A stretch of 64,000 nt of DNA from Paralithodes platypus (Eukaryota > Arthropoda > Malacostraca > Decapoda > Lithodidae): assembly GCA_032716605.1 (NCBI GenBank), contig CM064509.1, positions 42,272,817-42,336,816 on the forward strand, read 5' to 3'. The position numbers and the translations under genes are program-made. How positions within the stretch are numbered: position 1 is the stretch's first letter; the number at the start of each line of letters is the position of its first letter. Below, piece after piece: positions 17,886-27,761 of this stretch. A model generated the notes under the pieces. That model saw nothing but the letters and a program-made list of their open reading frames with translations, was not told the DNA's origin and searched no databases.

Positions 17886-18024
17886 GAGGATAGTCGAGTC
17901 GAGAGAGAGAGAGTGAGTGAATGGGTGTGTGTGTGTGTGTGTGTATTCCCTTAAGGTTTATATCAGGAAGTAACGTAGAGAGACAGACAGACACACACAC
18001 GTACACACACACACACACTCACAC
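17510..18024 (+). repeat. Satellite J, left block (140-156 bp units)
   Basis: Each unit holds CGAGGATAGTCGAGTCGAGAG, a GA run, GTGAATGGGTGTGTG, TTCCCTTAAGGTTTATATC, AGGAAGTAACGT, an AGACAGACAG run and CA repeats. CGAGGATAGTCGAGTCGAG begins at about 17,589, 17,729 and 17,885. Length varies through the internal microsatellites. A LINE splits the array. Confidence 0.9.
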
Positions 18025-18942
18025 ATTAACGACATGCCAAAGGATATAAATGCATATATGAATATGTTTGCAGATGATGCCAAGATCATGAAGCGTATAG
18101 AAGATGAAAACAGTGGTAGGGAATTACAGAGGGATTTGGATAGGATAGATCAATGGAGCAAGAAGTGGAAAATGGAATTTAACACAAATAAATGTCATGT
18201 AGTGGAAATGGGAGTAAGTAAAAGAAGGCCTCATACGGAATATAAGTTAGGAGAAAACACTATTAACCCATCAAAGAAAGAAAAGGACTTAGGGATAACT
18301 GTTAGGAGTGATCTTTCACCTGAGAATCATATTAATAAGATAGTGGGAGAAACATATGGACTGCTAAACAGAATAAAAATAGCCTTTAACTATATAAACG
18401 AGGAGATGCTGGAGAAAATAATAAAAACATTGGTGAGACCAAGACTGGAGTATGCGGCAGTGGTGTGGGCACCACATCTAAAAAAGCATATAAAGAAGCT
18501 GGAGAAGGTTCAGAGAGCTGCAACTAGGATGATACCAGAACTGAGAGAATTACCATATGAGGAGAGATTAAAGAAATTAGATTTACCATCTCTAATGGAT
18601 AGGAGGGAGAGAGGCGATATGATTATGATGTACAAATGTGTGAGAGGACTCGAAAAGGTGGACAAGAAGGGTTATATTGTGAAAGATAATGGTAGAACTA
18701 GGGGGCATAGATATAAACTAATGAAAGGAAGATGTAAAGGAGATGTGAGAAAGTATAGTTTCCCTTACAGAAGTATAAGTAAGTGGAATCAGTTGGAAGA
18801 GGAAGTGGTGTGTGCCAAAAACATTCATATTTTTAAGGCAAAGTTAGATAATTGTAACTCAGGAAGCGGGACAATACGAGCCTAAAAAGCTCAACTCCTG
18901 TATACTACAAATAGGTAAATACAAATAGGCAAATAGGTAAAT
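18020..18942 (+). mobile_element. LINE insertion inside satellite J
   Basis: The satellite is interrupted at CTCACACAT|TAACGACATG and resumes at AAATAC|ACTCGAGG. The 3' UTR is under 60 bp and ends in an AAATAGGTAAATAC-type short repeat, which is how CR1/L2-like LINEs often end. Any target duplication is hidden in the CA repeats. Confidence 0.8.
18034..18885 (+). CDS. LINE reverse transcriptase C-terminal part, 5'-truncated, open to its stop
   Basis: The 283-codon frame begins MPKDINAYMNMFADDAKI. FADD (residues 12-15) is the catalytic aspartate box of the RT palm. The post-RT region follows: WSKKWKMEFNTNKCHVVEMG (about 51-70), KEKDLGITVRSDL (about 90-102), TLVRPRLEYAAVVWAP (about 137-152), a VQRAATRMIPELREL-type segment and DRRERGDMIMMYKCVRGLEK. 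These are typical of CR1/jockey-like LINEs. No upstream RT motifs or endonuclease are present, so the insertion was 5'-truncated; the first methionine is internal to the parent protein. Lack of stops over 283 codons implies a fairly recent insertion. It is more diverged from the other LINE tails here than they are from each other, so it is a separate family. It cannot be functional alone. Confidence 0.85.
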   Translation: MPKDINAYMNMFADDAKIMKRIEDENSGRELQRDLDRIDQWSKKWKMEFNTNKCHVVEMGVSKRRPHTEYKLGENTINPSKKEKDLGITVRSDLSPENHINKIVGETYGLLNRIKIAFNYINEEMLEKIIKTLVRPRLEYAAVVWAPHLKKHIKKLEKVQRAATRMIPELRELPYEERLKKLDLPSLMDRRERGDMIMMYKCVRGLEKVDKKGYIVKDNGRTRGHRYKLMKGRCKGDVRKYSFPYRSISKWNQLEEEVVCAKNIHIFKAKLDNCNSGSGTIRA

Positions 18943-19545
18943 ACACTCGAGGATAGTCGAGTCGAGAGAGAGAGAGAGAGTGAGTGAATGGGTGTGTGTG
19001 TGTGTGTATTCCCTTAAGGTTTATATCAGGAAGTAACGTAGAGAGACAGACAGACACACACACGTACACACACACACACACTCACACACTCGAGGATAGT
19101 CGAGTCGAGAGAGAGAGAGAGAGAGTGAGTGAATGGGTGTGTGTGTGTGTGTATTCCCTTAAGGTTTATATCAGGAAGTAACGTAGAGAGACAGACAGAC
19201 ACACACACGTACACACACACACACACTCACACACTCGAGGATAGTCGAGTCGAGAGAGAGAGAGAGAGAGAGTGAGTGAATGGGTGTGTGTGTGTGTGTA
19301 TTCCCTTAAGGTTTATATCAGGAAGTAACGTAGAGAGACAGACAGACACACACACGTACACACACACACACTCACACACTCGAGGATAGTCGAGTCGAGA
19401 GAGAGAGAGAGAGAGTGAGTGAATGGGTGTGTGTGTGTATTCCCTTAAGGTTTATATCAGGAAGTAACGTACAGAGAGACAGACAGACACACACACACCC
19501 ACACACTCGAGGATAGTGGAGTCGAGAGAGAGAGTGAGTGAATGG

Positions 19546-19579
<34 letters not shown>

Positions 19580-19608
19580 TTGTGTGTGTGTATAGAGAGA
19601 TAGTTAGA
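18943..19608 (+). repeat. Satellite J, right block
   Basis: CGAGGATAGTCGAGTCGAG recurs at about 18,951, 19,089, 19,236 and 19,381, with a variant (GATAGTGGAGTCGAG) at 19,508. Units are 127-147 bp. The array ends in a long TG run. Confidence 0.9.
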
Positions 19609-20253
19609 ACATTAGAACATAAGAAAATGAGAGTCTGCACAAAGCCGATCGGCCCACACAAGGCAGATCCCTGTCACACCCAACCCCAATTACATAACAA
19701 CATAAGGTCATAAAATCGCGGGAAACTGCCTATGGCCATGCGGCCCACATGAAGCAGCTCCCATTCACACCCAGCCCATATCACCCATATGGGAATCCAA
19801 CTTATGCTTAAAGCTTTCAACTGTTTCTGAGCTAATTACTGTTCTGGGCAGTGCATTCCACATGTTAACAACTCTATTTCCAAACCAGTGCTTTCCTATA
19901 TCTTTCCTAAATCTAAACTTATCTAACTTGAGCGGGTTATGTCGCCGTTCTTTAGCTTTAATACCTCATCTATATCGCCCTTATTTAAACCTTTTATCCA
20001 TTTAAATACCTCTATCATGTCTCCCCTACATCTTCGTCTCTCTAGTGAGGGCAAGCCTAAGACTTTCAACCTCTCCTCATACGATAAATGTCTAATATTA
20101 TGTATCTTTTTGGTCATTCTTCTTTGGACTGCCTCTAAAGGGTCGATATCCATTCTATAATAAGGGCACCAAAATTGAACAGCATATTCTAAATGGGGTC
20201 TTACTAGAGCTAAGTATAGTTTTAAGAAAACAGGGCGCAGGGCGTACATAGCA
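19608..20253 (-). pseudogene. LINE reverse transcriptase C-terminus and 3' UTR (minus strand)
   Basis: On the minus strand from 20,249 the frame reads FLKLYLALVRPHLEYAVQFW (about residues 8-27), then LEAVQRRMTKKIHNIRHLSY and SLERRRCRGDMIEVFKWIKG. It stops near 19,923 after NGDITRSS, where the functional family continues with KLDKFRFRKDIG; that continuation is present in another frame (19,880-19,922). The 3' UTR reaches 19,608 with the GGGATCTGCCTTGTGTGGGC module and a CTTATGTTCTAATGTTC tail. Near-identical to 3.23-3.75 kb. It is 5'-truncated and frameshifted. Confidence 0.85.
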
Positions 20254-20462
20254 CTTCATTAGATTAACGTGAAGCCGAGAGCTTTAATAGTCAACATTTT
20301 TCTGGCAACATTTCTGGAATATTTTGCACTGGTATCGGAAACTAGACTGATGCTAGATGAATTTAGGTGACCGAAATATTGTATATATTGACCACATAAG
20401 CTGCCAGATCAGTGTTGAGGATAAATGTTGAGTGAAAAAGCGCTCGTGATACCTAGGCTTAA
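20254..20462 (-). mobile_element. E element, inverted, near complete
   Basis: TTAACGTGAAGCCGAGAGC at the left, GCGCTCGTGATACCTAGGCTTAA at the right. The interior is the reverse complement of 224-440 (CTGGCAACATTTCTGGAATA, GGTGACCGAAATATTG). TTAA-like ends are present on both sides. Confidence 0.7.
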
Positions 20463-20533
20463 AAGTCACGTGACCCCCACTGGCTCCACACATCAGCTAT
20501 AAAAACAACTGACCCCTACATGCTACGTGTGTG

Positions 20534-20571
<38 letters not shown>

Positions 20572-20835
20572 CTATAGGATATGCCATCTCTACTAGAATT
20601 AAGTCCTGACAACTCGTTTGGATCGTAAGGTCTGTGTGGCCAGTGTATCTATGTAAATCTCTCTCTCTCTCTCTTACACACACTATGTCCCTTATCTCCC
20701 CCCCCCCCCCTCTCTCTCTCTCTCCCCACCACCCTTCCCTTGTCAACACCACCATGACCACCCCCACCCCACCACCACTGCTATCCCATGCCTCCACATA
20801 CCCCTACCTCACCCATACCCCCTGTACCATCCATA
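20463..20835. other. CT microsatellites and C-rich DNA
   Basis: CT runs at 20,537-20,567 and 20,660-20,672 flank a segment (GGTCTGTGTGGCCAGTGTAT) resembling the inverse of the 9,066-9,121 repeat. The C-rich part 20,698-20,830 yields only overlapping low-complexity frames. Confidence 0.5.
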
Positions 20836-20880
20836 TACCTATTGTTGCTTGATTTCCTTTGTACTCCTTTGTATTGGTTG
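20836..20880 (+). mobile_element. LINE 3' terminus remnant
   Basis: TTGTTGCTTGATTTCCTTTG followed by TACTCCTTTGTATTGG equals the last 40 bp of the LINE 3' UTR at 13.79-14.07 kb. Confidence 0.6.
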
Positions 20881-20959
20881 TAGTGCATTTCCAGTTTATT
20901 TTGGCTAGTATTATTAGATTTAATTTAGTTTAGGAAGGATGTCGACCATTTAGTTTGTT

Positions 20960-21261
20960 CACTACGTTTTCATCAAGCTTAAAATTACACCCCCTAGACC
21001 CCCTTTGAAGACAAATTTGTACATTTTTCGGTAGAAAAATGTCCCGGCCAGAGGCCGGTTGCTCTTAAATTACAGGCTCGCTATCGCTCGCCAGGAAAAA
21101 GTCGACGCCTTAATGGCACGAAAGGTCTTAAAATTGACAGAAATGGGGCAAAATGTCTTAAAATGTCAAAACTACTAGGGCGAACTTCTTAAAATCTCAA
21201 AAGCAATGGGGCTAAACACGAGGGAGAAAGGGGTCCAGAAAACCGGCCCATGTCCCCTTAA
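20960..21261 (-). mobile_element. A element, inverted, 3' end truncated
   Basis: CATCAAGCTTAAAATTACAC, CATTTTTCGGTAGAAAAATG, CGGCCAGAGGCCGG and GGCTCGCTATCGCTCGCC, ending CCCATGTCCCCTTAA (21,258-21,261). The outer CTAAAAACC end is missing on the left. The TTAA abuts LINE sequence on the right. Confidence 0.8.
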
Positions 21262-21612
21262 ATTTCGTTTCAGAAAAGATATAGGCAAATATTGGTTTGG
21301 TAACAGAGTTGTAGATGGGTGGAATAGGCTACCGAGTGATATAGTGGGATCAAGAACGATAGGGAGCTTTAAGATAAAATTAGATAGGCATATGGACGAG
21401 ATGGGTTGGGTGTGAGGGGGATCTACCAGGTGTGGGCCAATCAGCGTTCAGCAGACCCCCGTTATCTTGTGTTATCTCTGACCGTTTTGGTGGGGTCGGT
21501 ACTTAAGGTATTGGTGAGTTGGGCCTTGTGGTTGGGGTTGGGTGTGACAGGGATCTGCCTTGTGTGGGCCGATCGGCTTTTTGCAGACTCCCATTTTCTT
21601 ATGTTCTTATGT
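21262..21612 (+). pseudogene. LINE C-terminal tail with 3' UTR
   Basis: KDIGKYWFGNRVVDGWNRLP, then DIVGSRTIGSFKIKLDRHMD and EMGWV before the stop at about 21,413. This is the extreme C-terminus of the LINE family at 3.2 and 19.6 kb and shows the sequence those copies lost to frameshifts. The 3' UTR has two GGGATCTGCC modules and ends CCCATTTTCTTATGTTCTTATGT, the (TTATGTTC)n tail. Only about 50 codons survive; the A element on the left cut the rest. Confidence 0.8.
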
Positions 21613-22060
21613 AACCCCTTCTGTACCGGCGATGTCTTTTTACTTCATCCTCGCTACTATTTGACGATTTGATAGAGCTTAAAGATAAAATTATATAGGC
21701 GTATGGACGAGATGGGTTGAGTTTGAAAGGGATCTGCCTTCTGTGGGCCAATCGGCTCTCTGCAGACTCACGAGAGTTGTATATATGTGGAATAAGCTAC
21801 CAAGTGCTATAGTGAGATCAAGAACGATAGAGAGCTTTAAGATAAAACTAGATAGGCTAGGCATATGGACGAGATGGGTTGGGTGTGAGGGGGATCTGCC
21901 GGGTGTGGGCTAATCGGCGCTCTGACCTGACCGTTTTGGTGAGGTCAGTCCTCATGGTATCTGTGAGCTGGGCCTATAATTAGGGTTGGGTGTGAGAGGG
22001 ATCTGCCTTGTGTGGGCCAATCGGCTTTCTGCAAACTCCCATTTTCTTACGTACTTATGT
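21613..22060 (+). mobile_element. Two further LINE tail remnants and an M fragment
   Basis: ACCCCTTCTGTACCGGCGAT (21,616-21,635) is an M end. FKIKLDR-like coding ends recur at about 21,680-21,716 and 21,836-21,880 (GAGAGCTTTAAGATAAAAC). Each is followed by a GGGATCTGCC 3' UTR module and AATCGGCTTTCTGCA. The repetition of coding end plus UTR three times within 800 bp implies local duplication. Confidence 0.65.
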
Positions 22061-22125
22061 TTTCTGTTCATATTTGTCATAAGTGTAGTTATACGACTAA
22101 TGTACCGGCTTTACTGGTTGAGATG

Positions 22126-22222
22126 TACGGTCGCGCTAATAAGTCATGTCCCAGCTGTCATTACGTTTGGCTTGCTCTGTGATGTATTAATGTCTGTCAG
22201 ATGTTGAATAGGGTGGGTAAGC
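22126..22222 (+). mobile_element. D element, left half
   Basis: TACGGTCGCGCTAATAAGTC through GATGTTGAATAGGGTGGGTAA, then cut by an M-like fragment (GACGTGTTATATTTTG, TTTAGACGATACTATGCAGC). Confidence 0.75.
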
Positions 22223-22298
22223 GACGTGTTATATTTTGTTCTAGCTATATTTAGACGATACTATGCAGCTTAAGCATGCTCTGTGGTAGTTATAATAC

Positions 22299-22302
<4 letters not shown>

Positions 22303-22366
<64 letters not shown>
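22303..22366. repeat. (GA)n microsatellite
   Basis: Uninterrupted GA for about 64 bp. Confidence 0.95.
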
Positions 22367-22370
<4 letters not shown>

Positions 22371-22671
22371 CGATAAATACATATCAAATAAATATAAATA
22401 TGTAAATAGTTTAATCTTACCTTTTCCGTGGGTGCCCTTAATATGTGGGGTGACTACTGAGAAGGCTTGAGGGGGCGTGAGGGGGCAGTGGGTGGGTGGA
22501 CATGGGGGGCGAGGGTGGGGGGGTCCCTCCATAGCACACTCTGAAACAATGGGGAGAGGGGTAGGGGGGTAGTAGGGGGCAACACAGGTAGATTAATTTT
22601 ATAGCCAGAAATAATGATATAGAAAGCAACATTATTTGTATATTTTATTTGTTTGTATTTATTTATTTATT
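22367..22671. other. G-rich stretch, nothing recognised
   Basis: GGGGGCGTGAGGGGGCAGTG and similar sequence from about 22,460 to 22,580, then AT-rich sequence ending in TTTATTTATTTA. The overlapping open frames are low-complexity. Confidence 0.5.
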
Positions 22672-22775
22672 TATATATTATATTTATTTATTTTTGCTGT
22701 GTGTATGAAGGAGACAAAAGGCAAAGCTGCCTGTAACAAGTGTCTCTCCCAAAGTTGAAAGAGTGATAGTCGCTA
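22672..22775 (-). mobile_element. LINE 3' UTR (family of 37.1-37.5 kb)
   Basis: GGAGACAAAAGGCAAAGCTG and CCCAAAGTTGAAAGAGTGAT are the reverse complement of the UTR at 37,395-37,490. The (AATA)n tail lies at the left (about 22,640-22,695). Confidence 0.65.
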
Positions 22776-22911
22776 TATATTTAGTTTTCTTCGGTGAATT
22801 GGAAAAAGGTGTGGTGTCCATGTTTAATATAATTAAAATATAGTTAAAATAACAATAGCCTATTTGTGAATAGAAGCAATGGAAGAGCTGAAACATGTGT
22901 GGGAAAAACAG

Positions 22912-23163
22912 GAAAGAAGCAACATATCAGTGCATTATAATATATATATACCGGTATATATTAACGTTGTTCTTAATACCAATAACCCATAAAACAGGAA
23001 AGAAGCAACATATCAGTGCATTATAATATATATATACCGGTATATATTAACGTTGTTCTTAATACCAATAACCCATAAAACAGGAAAGAAGCAACATATC
23101 ACTGCATTATAATATATATACCGGTATATATTAACGTTGTTCTTAATACCAATAACCCATAAA
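22912..23163 (+). repeat. 86-bp tandem repeat, 2.9 units
   Basis: GAAAGAAGCAACATATCAGT starts at 22,912, 22,998 and 23,084. The unit holds ATATATACCGGTATATAT, a perfect palindrome, and CGTTGTTCTTAATACC. Confidence 0.95.
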
Positions 23164-23251
23164 TGAAATTAGTGAAAGCATGCGATCCTCCCACGATTCG
23201 AACCCATGATACCACATACAGAACTTACACACTCTAACCATTACACCATCA

Positions 23252-23254
<3 letters not shown>
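23164..23254 (-). mobile_element. tRNA-like SINE head (minus strand)
   Basis: Minus strand: GATGGTGTAATGGTTAGAGT (A-box like), then CATGGGTTCGAATCGTGGG (B box with stem). Next to it TGCTTTCACTAATTTCATTT matches the same family at 31.93-32.18 and 28.12-28.23 kb. Acceptor-stem pairing is poor, so it is a SINE head, not a tRNA gene. Confidence 0.7.
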
Positions 23255-23345
<91 letters not shown>

Positions 23346-23368
23346 TATATATATATATATATATATAC
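23255..23368. repeat. (TA)n microsatellite
   Basis: Nearly pure TA broken by ACAGTA and AATTTATTA. Confidence 0.95.
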
Positions 23369-23552
23369 AATTATGCGGTAATGCATACCTATATATTAAA
23401 TTTAGTGAATGTTTGTTCGTTTGTCAGTTATGTTGATATGGGGGCGGCCATATTATCTCAGACCAGGTAAACTGTGTGTGATCACGGCTGACAGGTGTAT
23501 TAGACGTCCTACCGAGCTCCACTTACCAGGGGGGGGGGGGGACCCCTCTCCA
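23369..23552. other. No feature recognised
   Basis: Ordinary-looking sequence with a G run at about 23,530-23,541 just before the truncated C element. Confidence 0.45.
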
Positions 23553-23788
23553 AATTAACTCAAAGACAACTGCAGAGGTTGAAGTAACTAAACTAAAGGT
23601 TTATAAATACCCCTGATGGTAACAAAGGCTTTAAAGTATCCCCAATAGGCTCAACACAGCTAACTCAAAGACAAACTGCAGAGGTTGAAGTAACTAAACT
23701 AAAGGTTTCTAAATACCCCTGATGGTAACAAAGGCTATAAAGTATCCCTAATCGGCTCAAAATTGCGTCATATGTCGGAGAGGGTTAA
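23553..23788 (-). mobile_element. C element 4, inverted and truncated (2 repeats)
   Basis: AACTCAAAGACAACTGCAGA opens mid-repeat. Two 105-bp units follow, then TTGCGTCATATGTCGGAGAG-GGTTAA with TTAA at 23,785-23,788. The unique flank and the other end are missing. Confidence 0.8.
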
Positions 23789-23879
23789 ACACAAATACGG
23801 TAATTATGTAGGTTTCTGATGGATAAATAGTATGTTGAATTTGGTTTTATGTATTTATAACATTACTAAAACCGTAATA

Positions 23880-24040
23880 TAGCTGTGTGTATCAGAGAGT
23901 GTGTGCTGATATGTACAGGTATGTGTGTGTGTATCAATGGATATGTGTGTGTGTGTATCAGAGAGTGTGTGCTGATATGTACCGGTATGTGTGTGTGTAT
24001 CAATGGATGTGTGTGTGTGTGTGTGTGTGTGTATCAATGG

Positions 24041-24076
<36 letters not shown>

Positions 24077-24370
24077 CAGAGAGTGTGTGCTGATATGTAC
24101 CGGTATGTGTGTGTGTATCAATGGATATGTGTGTGTGTGTATCAATGGATATGTGTGTGTGTGTGTGTGTGTATCAGAGAGTGTGTGCTGATATGTACCG
24201 GTATGTGTGTGTGTATCAATGGATATATGTGTGTGTGTGTGTGTGTGTGTATCAGAGAGTGTGTGCTGATATGTACCGGTATGTGTGTGTGTGTGTGTAT
24301 CAGAGAGTGTGTGCGTGTGTATCAGAGAGTGTGTGCTGATATGTACCGGTATGTGTGTGTGTATCAATGG

Positions 24371-24418
<48 letters not shown>

Positions 24419-24542
24419 CAGAGAGTGTGTGCCGATATGTACCGGTATGTGTGTGTGTATCAATGGATATATGTGTGTGTGTGTGTGTGTGTATCAGAGA
24501 GTGTGTGCTGATATGTACCGGTATGTGTGTGTGTATCAATGG

Positions 24543-24586
<44 letters not shown>

Positions 24587-24618
24587 CAGAGAGTGTGTGC
24601 TGATATGTACCGGTATGT

Positions 24619-24656
<38 letters not shown>

Positions 24657-24968
24657 CAGAGAGTGTGTGCTGATATGTACCGGTATGTGTGTGTGTGTGT
24701 GTATGTGTGTGTGTATCAGAGAGTGTGTGCTGATATGTACCGGTATGTGTGTGTGTGTGTGTGTATCAGAGAGTGTGTGCTGATATGTACCGGTATGTGT
24801 GTGTGTATCAATGGATATATGTGTGTGTGTGTGTGTGTGTGTATCAATGGATATATGTGTGTGTGTGTGTATCAATGGATATGTGTGTGTGTGTGTGTGT
24901 GTGTATCAATGGATATGTGTGTGTTTGTGTGTGTATCAGAGAGTGTGTGCTGATATATACCGGTATGT

Positions 24969-25012
<44 letters not shown>

Positions 25013-25060
25013 CAGAGAGTGTGTGCTGATATGTACCGGTATGTGTGTGTGTATCAATGG

Positions 25061-25094
<34 letters not shown>

Positions 25095-25260
25095 CAATGG
25101 ATGTGTATGTGTGTGTATCAATGGATATGTGTGTGTGTGTGTGTATCAGAGTGTGTGTGCTGATATGTACCGGTATGTGTGTGTGTATCAATGGATATGT
25201 GTGTGTGTGTGTGTGTGTGTATCAGAGTGTGTGCTGATATGTACCGGTATGTGTGTGTGT
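23880..25260 (+). repeat. GT-rich minisatellite with embedded TACCGGTA core
   Basis: About twenty blocks combine GTATCAGAGAGTGTGTGCTG, ATATGTACCGGTATGTG and GTATCAATGGATATGTG, separated by (GT)n of variable length. The non-GT blocks are nearly invariant while GT lengths drift. Open frames on both strands are read-through of the repeat. Confidence 0.95.
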
Positions 25261-25345
25261 ACTTACTCTAGTTACTCAGTTACTTGTTCGTCAAGGGGAA
25301 TCCACGCAATGCGAGCTAAGCTCATTATTATCGTGCCTCCTTAAC

Positions 25346-25899
25346 TTTTTTTTTTTTTTTTTTTCTATATTCCAACTTACTTCCTCTCGGGCATAGGCTG
25401 AGAGCCTTAACATTCACCGCTTTACAATGAACAGTGAAGCCCGTGAGGTCTTGTTCCAGTATAGGGAGTGAGACATGTGAAGCACGTAGAGTACAACGAG
25501 CACCTGCCATCTTGCCTTCACATGAGGCACGGTGCTCACTCATGGCCCGAAACGACCCCATCTCTGAAGCCACCTCGTTCCCGTGCTTCACTGTCTCATC
25601 CCCTACACTCAGACTCTAACACTTACACACACACAACGCCACCTGTTGAGCAGATAACTCACCAGGCATTGCACCCCTATAGCATATTTTGAATATGGGA
25701 ATATTCATACAGTGCTATTTAATCAGGGAACAATGAGGGTATTTTATTGACGTTTCGGTGGGCTTGTGGTAATGCACTGATACCAGGTACAGCACAAATT
25801 CCATCCCAATAATATCTTCCCATTGATACATCGGGATTTGAACCCGGGACCTTTGGATTACCAGGCCAGTGGCAAGACCACTCCACCACACCTCCCCTG
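25346..25899 (-). mobile_element. Long tRNA-headed SINE, inverted copy
   Basis: The poly-T at 25,346-25,364 is the tail; the tRNA-like head ends at about 25,897 (minus strand GGGAGGTGTGGTGGAGTGG, then GGTTCAAATCCC). The body matches 7,521-8,080 with few changes over 550 bp, so the pair is fairly young. Confidence 0.85.
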
Positions 25900-26125
25900 G
25901 GAATGTATTGCGTGAAATGCATGTTAAGTGTTTTATGTACTGTTGGAATGGCTGTGGATGTGTGTGTAGTCTGTATTTTAGCCAATTGGCGACATCGGAA
26001 ACGAAGGCTTAGTTAGGGTGGATCTGTATGGTACCATTCTCACTATAGACGGTACCGTCTCGCCCGAAGGTTTAGGTAGCCATCAGCTTAGGTGAACCAT
26101 ATGATACCCATCTCGCCTTGTACCA

Positions 26126-26126
<1 letters not shown>
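25900..26126. other. No feature recognised
   Basis: Unique-looking sequence between the SINE and the second GT-rich array. Confidence 0.45.
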
Positions 26127-26166
<40 letters not shown>

Positions 26167-26248
26167 CAGAGAGTGTGTATCTGTGTGTGTGTATCAGAGA
26201 GTGTGTGCTGATATGTACCGGTATGTGTGTGTGTGTGTGTATCAATGG

Positions 26249-26287
<39 letters not shown>

Positions 26288-26337
26288 AGAGAGTGTGTGC
26301 TGATATGTACCGGTATGTGTGTGTGTATCAATAGAAA

Positions 26338-26374
<37 letters not shown>

Positions 26375-26442
26375 GTTTTTGTATCAGAGATTGTGTGTTT
26401 ATGAGTAACGGTATGTGTGTGTGTCAATGGATGTAGACTATA

Positions 26443-26482
<40 letters not shown>
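26127..26482 (+). repeat. GT-rich minisatellite, second block
   Basis: The same GTATCAGAGAGTGTG, GATATGTACCGGTATG and ATCAATGGATATGTG modules as 23.88-25.26 kb, split from it by the inverted SINE and about 300 bp. The SINE may have inserted into one larger array. Confidence 0.9.
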
Positions 26483-26484
<2 letters not shown>

Positions 26485-26868
26485 TGTATGTAGTACTACC
26501 GGTATGTAAGCCAGCTCGTACCTACATAGCACTGACTGTGATGATCATACCAAACATTCTACGCATTAACGTTAGTAATATGTATGGGTGCTAGTCATTA
26601 CACATACATATACATATATACTGTACACACACACACATACACATACAGTCATGCACAAACATACGTAGATTCATACACACACACACACACACACACCGAC
26701 ACACAGACGAGCATAGACACATACACACAAGCACACACATAAACAGATGCACAAACACACACCTGCATGCATAGGCCTACATGGACACACACAAACACAT
26801 ACCGTACATACACACATGTCTATAAACCCACATAAACACACGTACACACACGTACACACACACCCACA
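26483..26868. repeat. CA-rich simple-repeat region
   Basis: ACACAC-rich stretches with ACATACACAT and CACACAAACA variants. Frames here are low-complexity. Confidence 0.7.
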
Positions 26869-27428
26869 CACATATAGGGATCTAGATACCTTACATGAAT
26901 GGTCAGTAAATTGGCAGATGAAGTTTAACATTGACAAATGCAAGGTATTAAAGATAGGGAAGATGCAAACAAATGTTAAATATTTACGAGCTAATTTAGA
27001 ATTAGAAAATTCAGACTGCGAGAAAGATCTATGTGTGTTTGTTAGCAATGATTTGAAGCCTAGAAAACGGTGTATAAGCGTTCGTAATAAGACAAACAGG
27101 ATTCTCGGGTTCATCTCTAGGAGTGTGAGTAACAGAACTGATTTAAAACTTGAGTACATTATTACAGAATGGACAGTATTGGAGAGAGTACAGCGTAGAA
27201 TGACAAAAATTATCCATAATATTAGAAATCTTTCGTATGAAGAAAGGTTGAAGAAATTAGATTTACATTCGTTAGAGAGACGCAGAGTTAGAGGGGATAT
27301 GATAGAGGTGTTCAAGTGGGTTAGTGGGATTAACAAAGGGGACATGACAAATGTACTAAAGCTCAGGCATAGCGAAAGAACTCGTACCAATGGTTTTCAA
27401 ATTAGATAAATTTCGTTTCAGAAAAGAC
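26869..27428 (+). pseudogene. LINE reverse transcriptase C-terminal region, deleted and frameshifted
   Basis: The frame shows DLDTLHEWSVNWQMKFNIDK (post-catalytic region), CEKDLCVFVSNDLKP, then SLERRRVRGDMIEVFKW and NGFQIR. The FADD box is upstream and absent. Between KLEYIITEW and VLERVQRRMTK the segment equivalent to AVQFWCPYYRMDIDPLE of the 19.6-kb copy is lost in frame. One extra T in GGTTTTCAAATTAGAT (about 27,393) ends the frame at 27,409; the true continuation KLDKFRFRKD is readable one base over. The LINE is cut at 27,428, where an internal A-element segment begins. Confidence 0.85.
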
Positions 27429-27585
27429 ATTTTAAGACGTTAGCTCCATTACTTTGGCGATTTTAAGATCTGTTGTGCCATTTAGGTGTTTATTTGATTC
27501 CTGGCGAGCGATAGCGAGCTTGTAATTAAGAGGAACCGGCCAGAAAAGTTTTCTACCGAAAAATGTACACATTTATCTTTCATTT
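27428..27585 (+). mobile_element. A element, internal fragment
   Basis: TTTTAAGACGTTAGCTCC, CCTGGCGAGCGATAGCGAGC and TTTTCTACCGAAAAATGTAC. Neither TTAA end is present. It is fused directly to the LINE. Confidence 0.75.
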
Positions 27586-27761
27586 GTATTGTATATTGTA
27601 TATACAGTATAAAGCAATCTCTCCATATCCCTCCTGCTACCCCAGTCTGTCAGACCATAACATAATCACCTGCAGCTGGGCGGGTGAAAATCCTTGGACT
27701 TCCCTGCCCTCGGGCGCCTCTCCTTCCTTCCTGCATTCCTCATTCATCCACCATTGTTGCC
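27586..27761. other. No feature recognised
   Basis: Unique-looking sequence, moderately C-rich, between the A fragment and the hairpin repeat. Confidence 0.4.

Noticed and set aside
23885..25237. Long Cys/Val-rich and His/Thr-rich frames across the GT array
   Set aside because: GT and CA repeats are open in several frames on both strands at once, and the codons simply spell the repeat.
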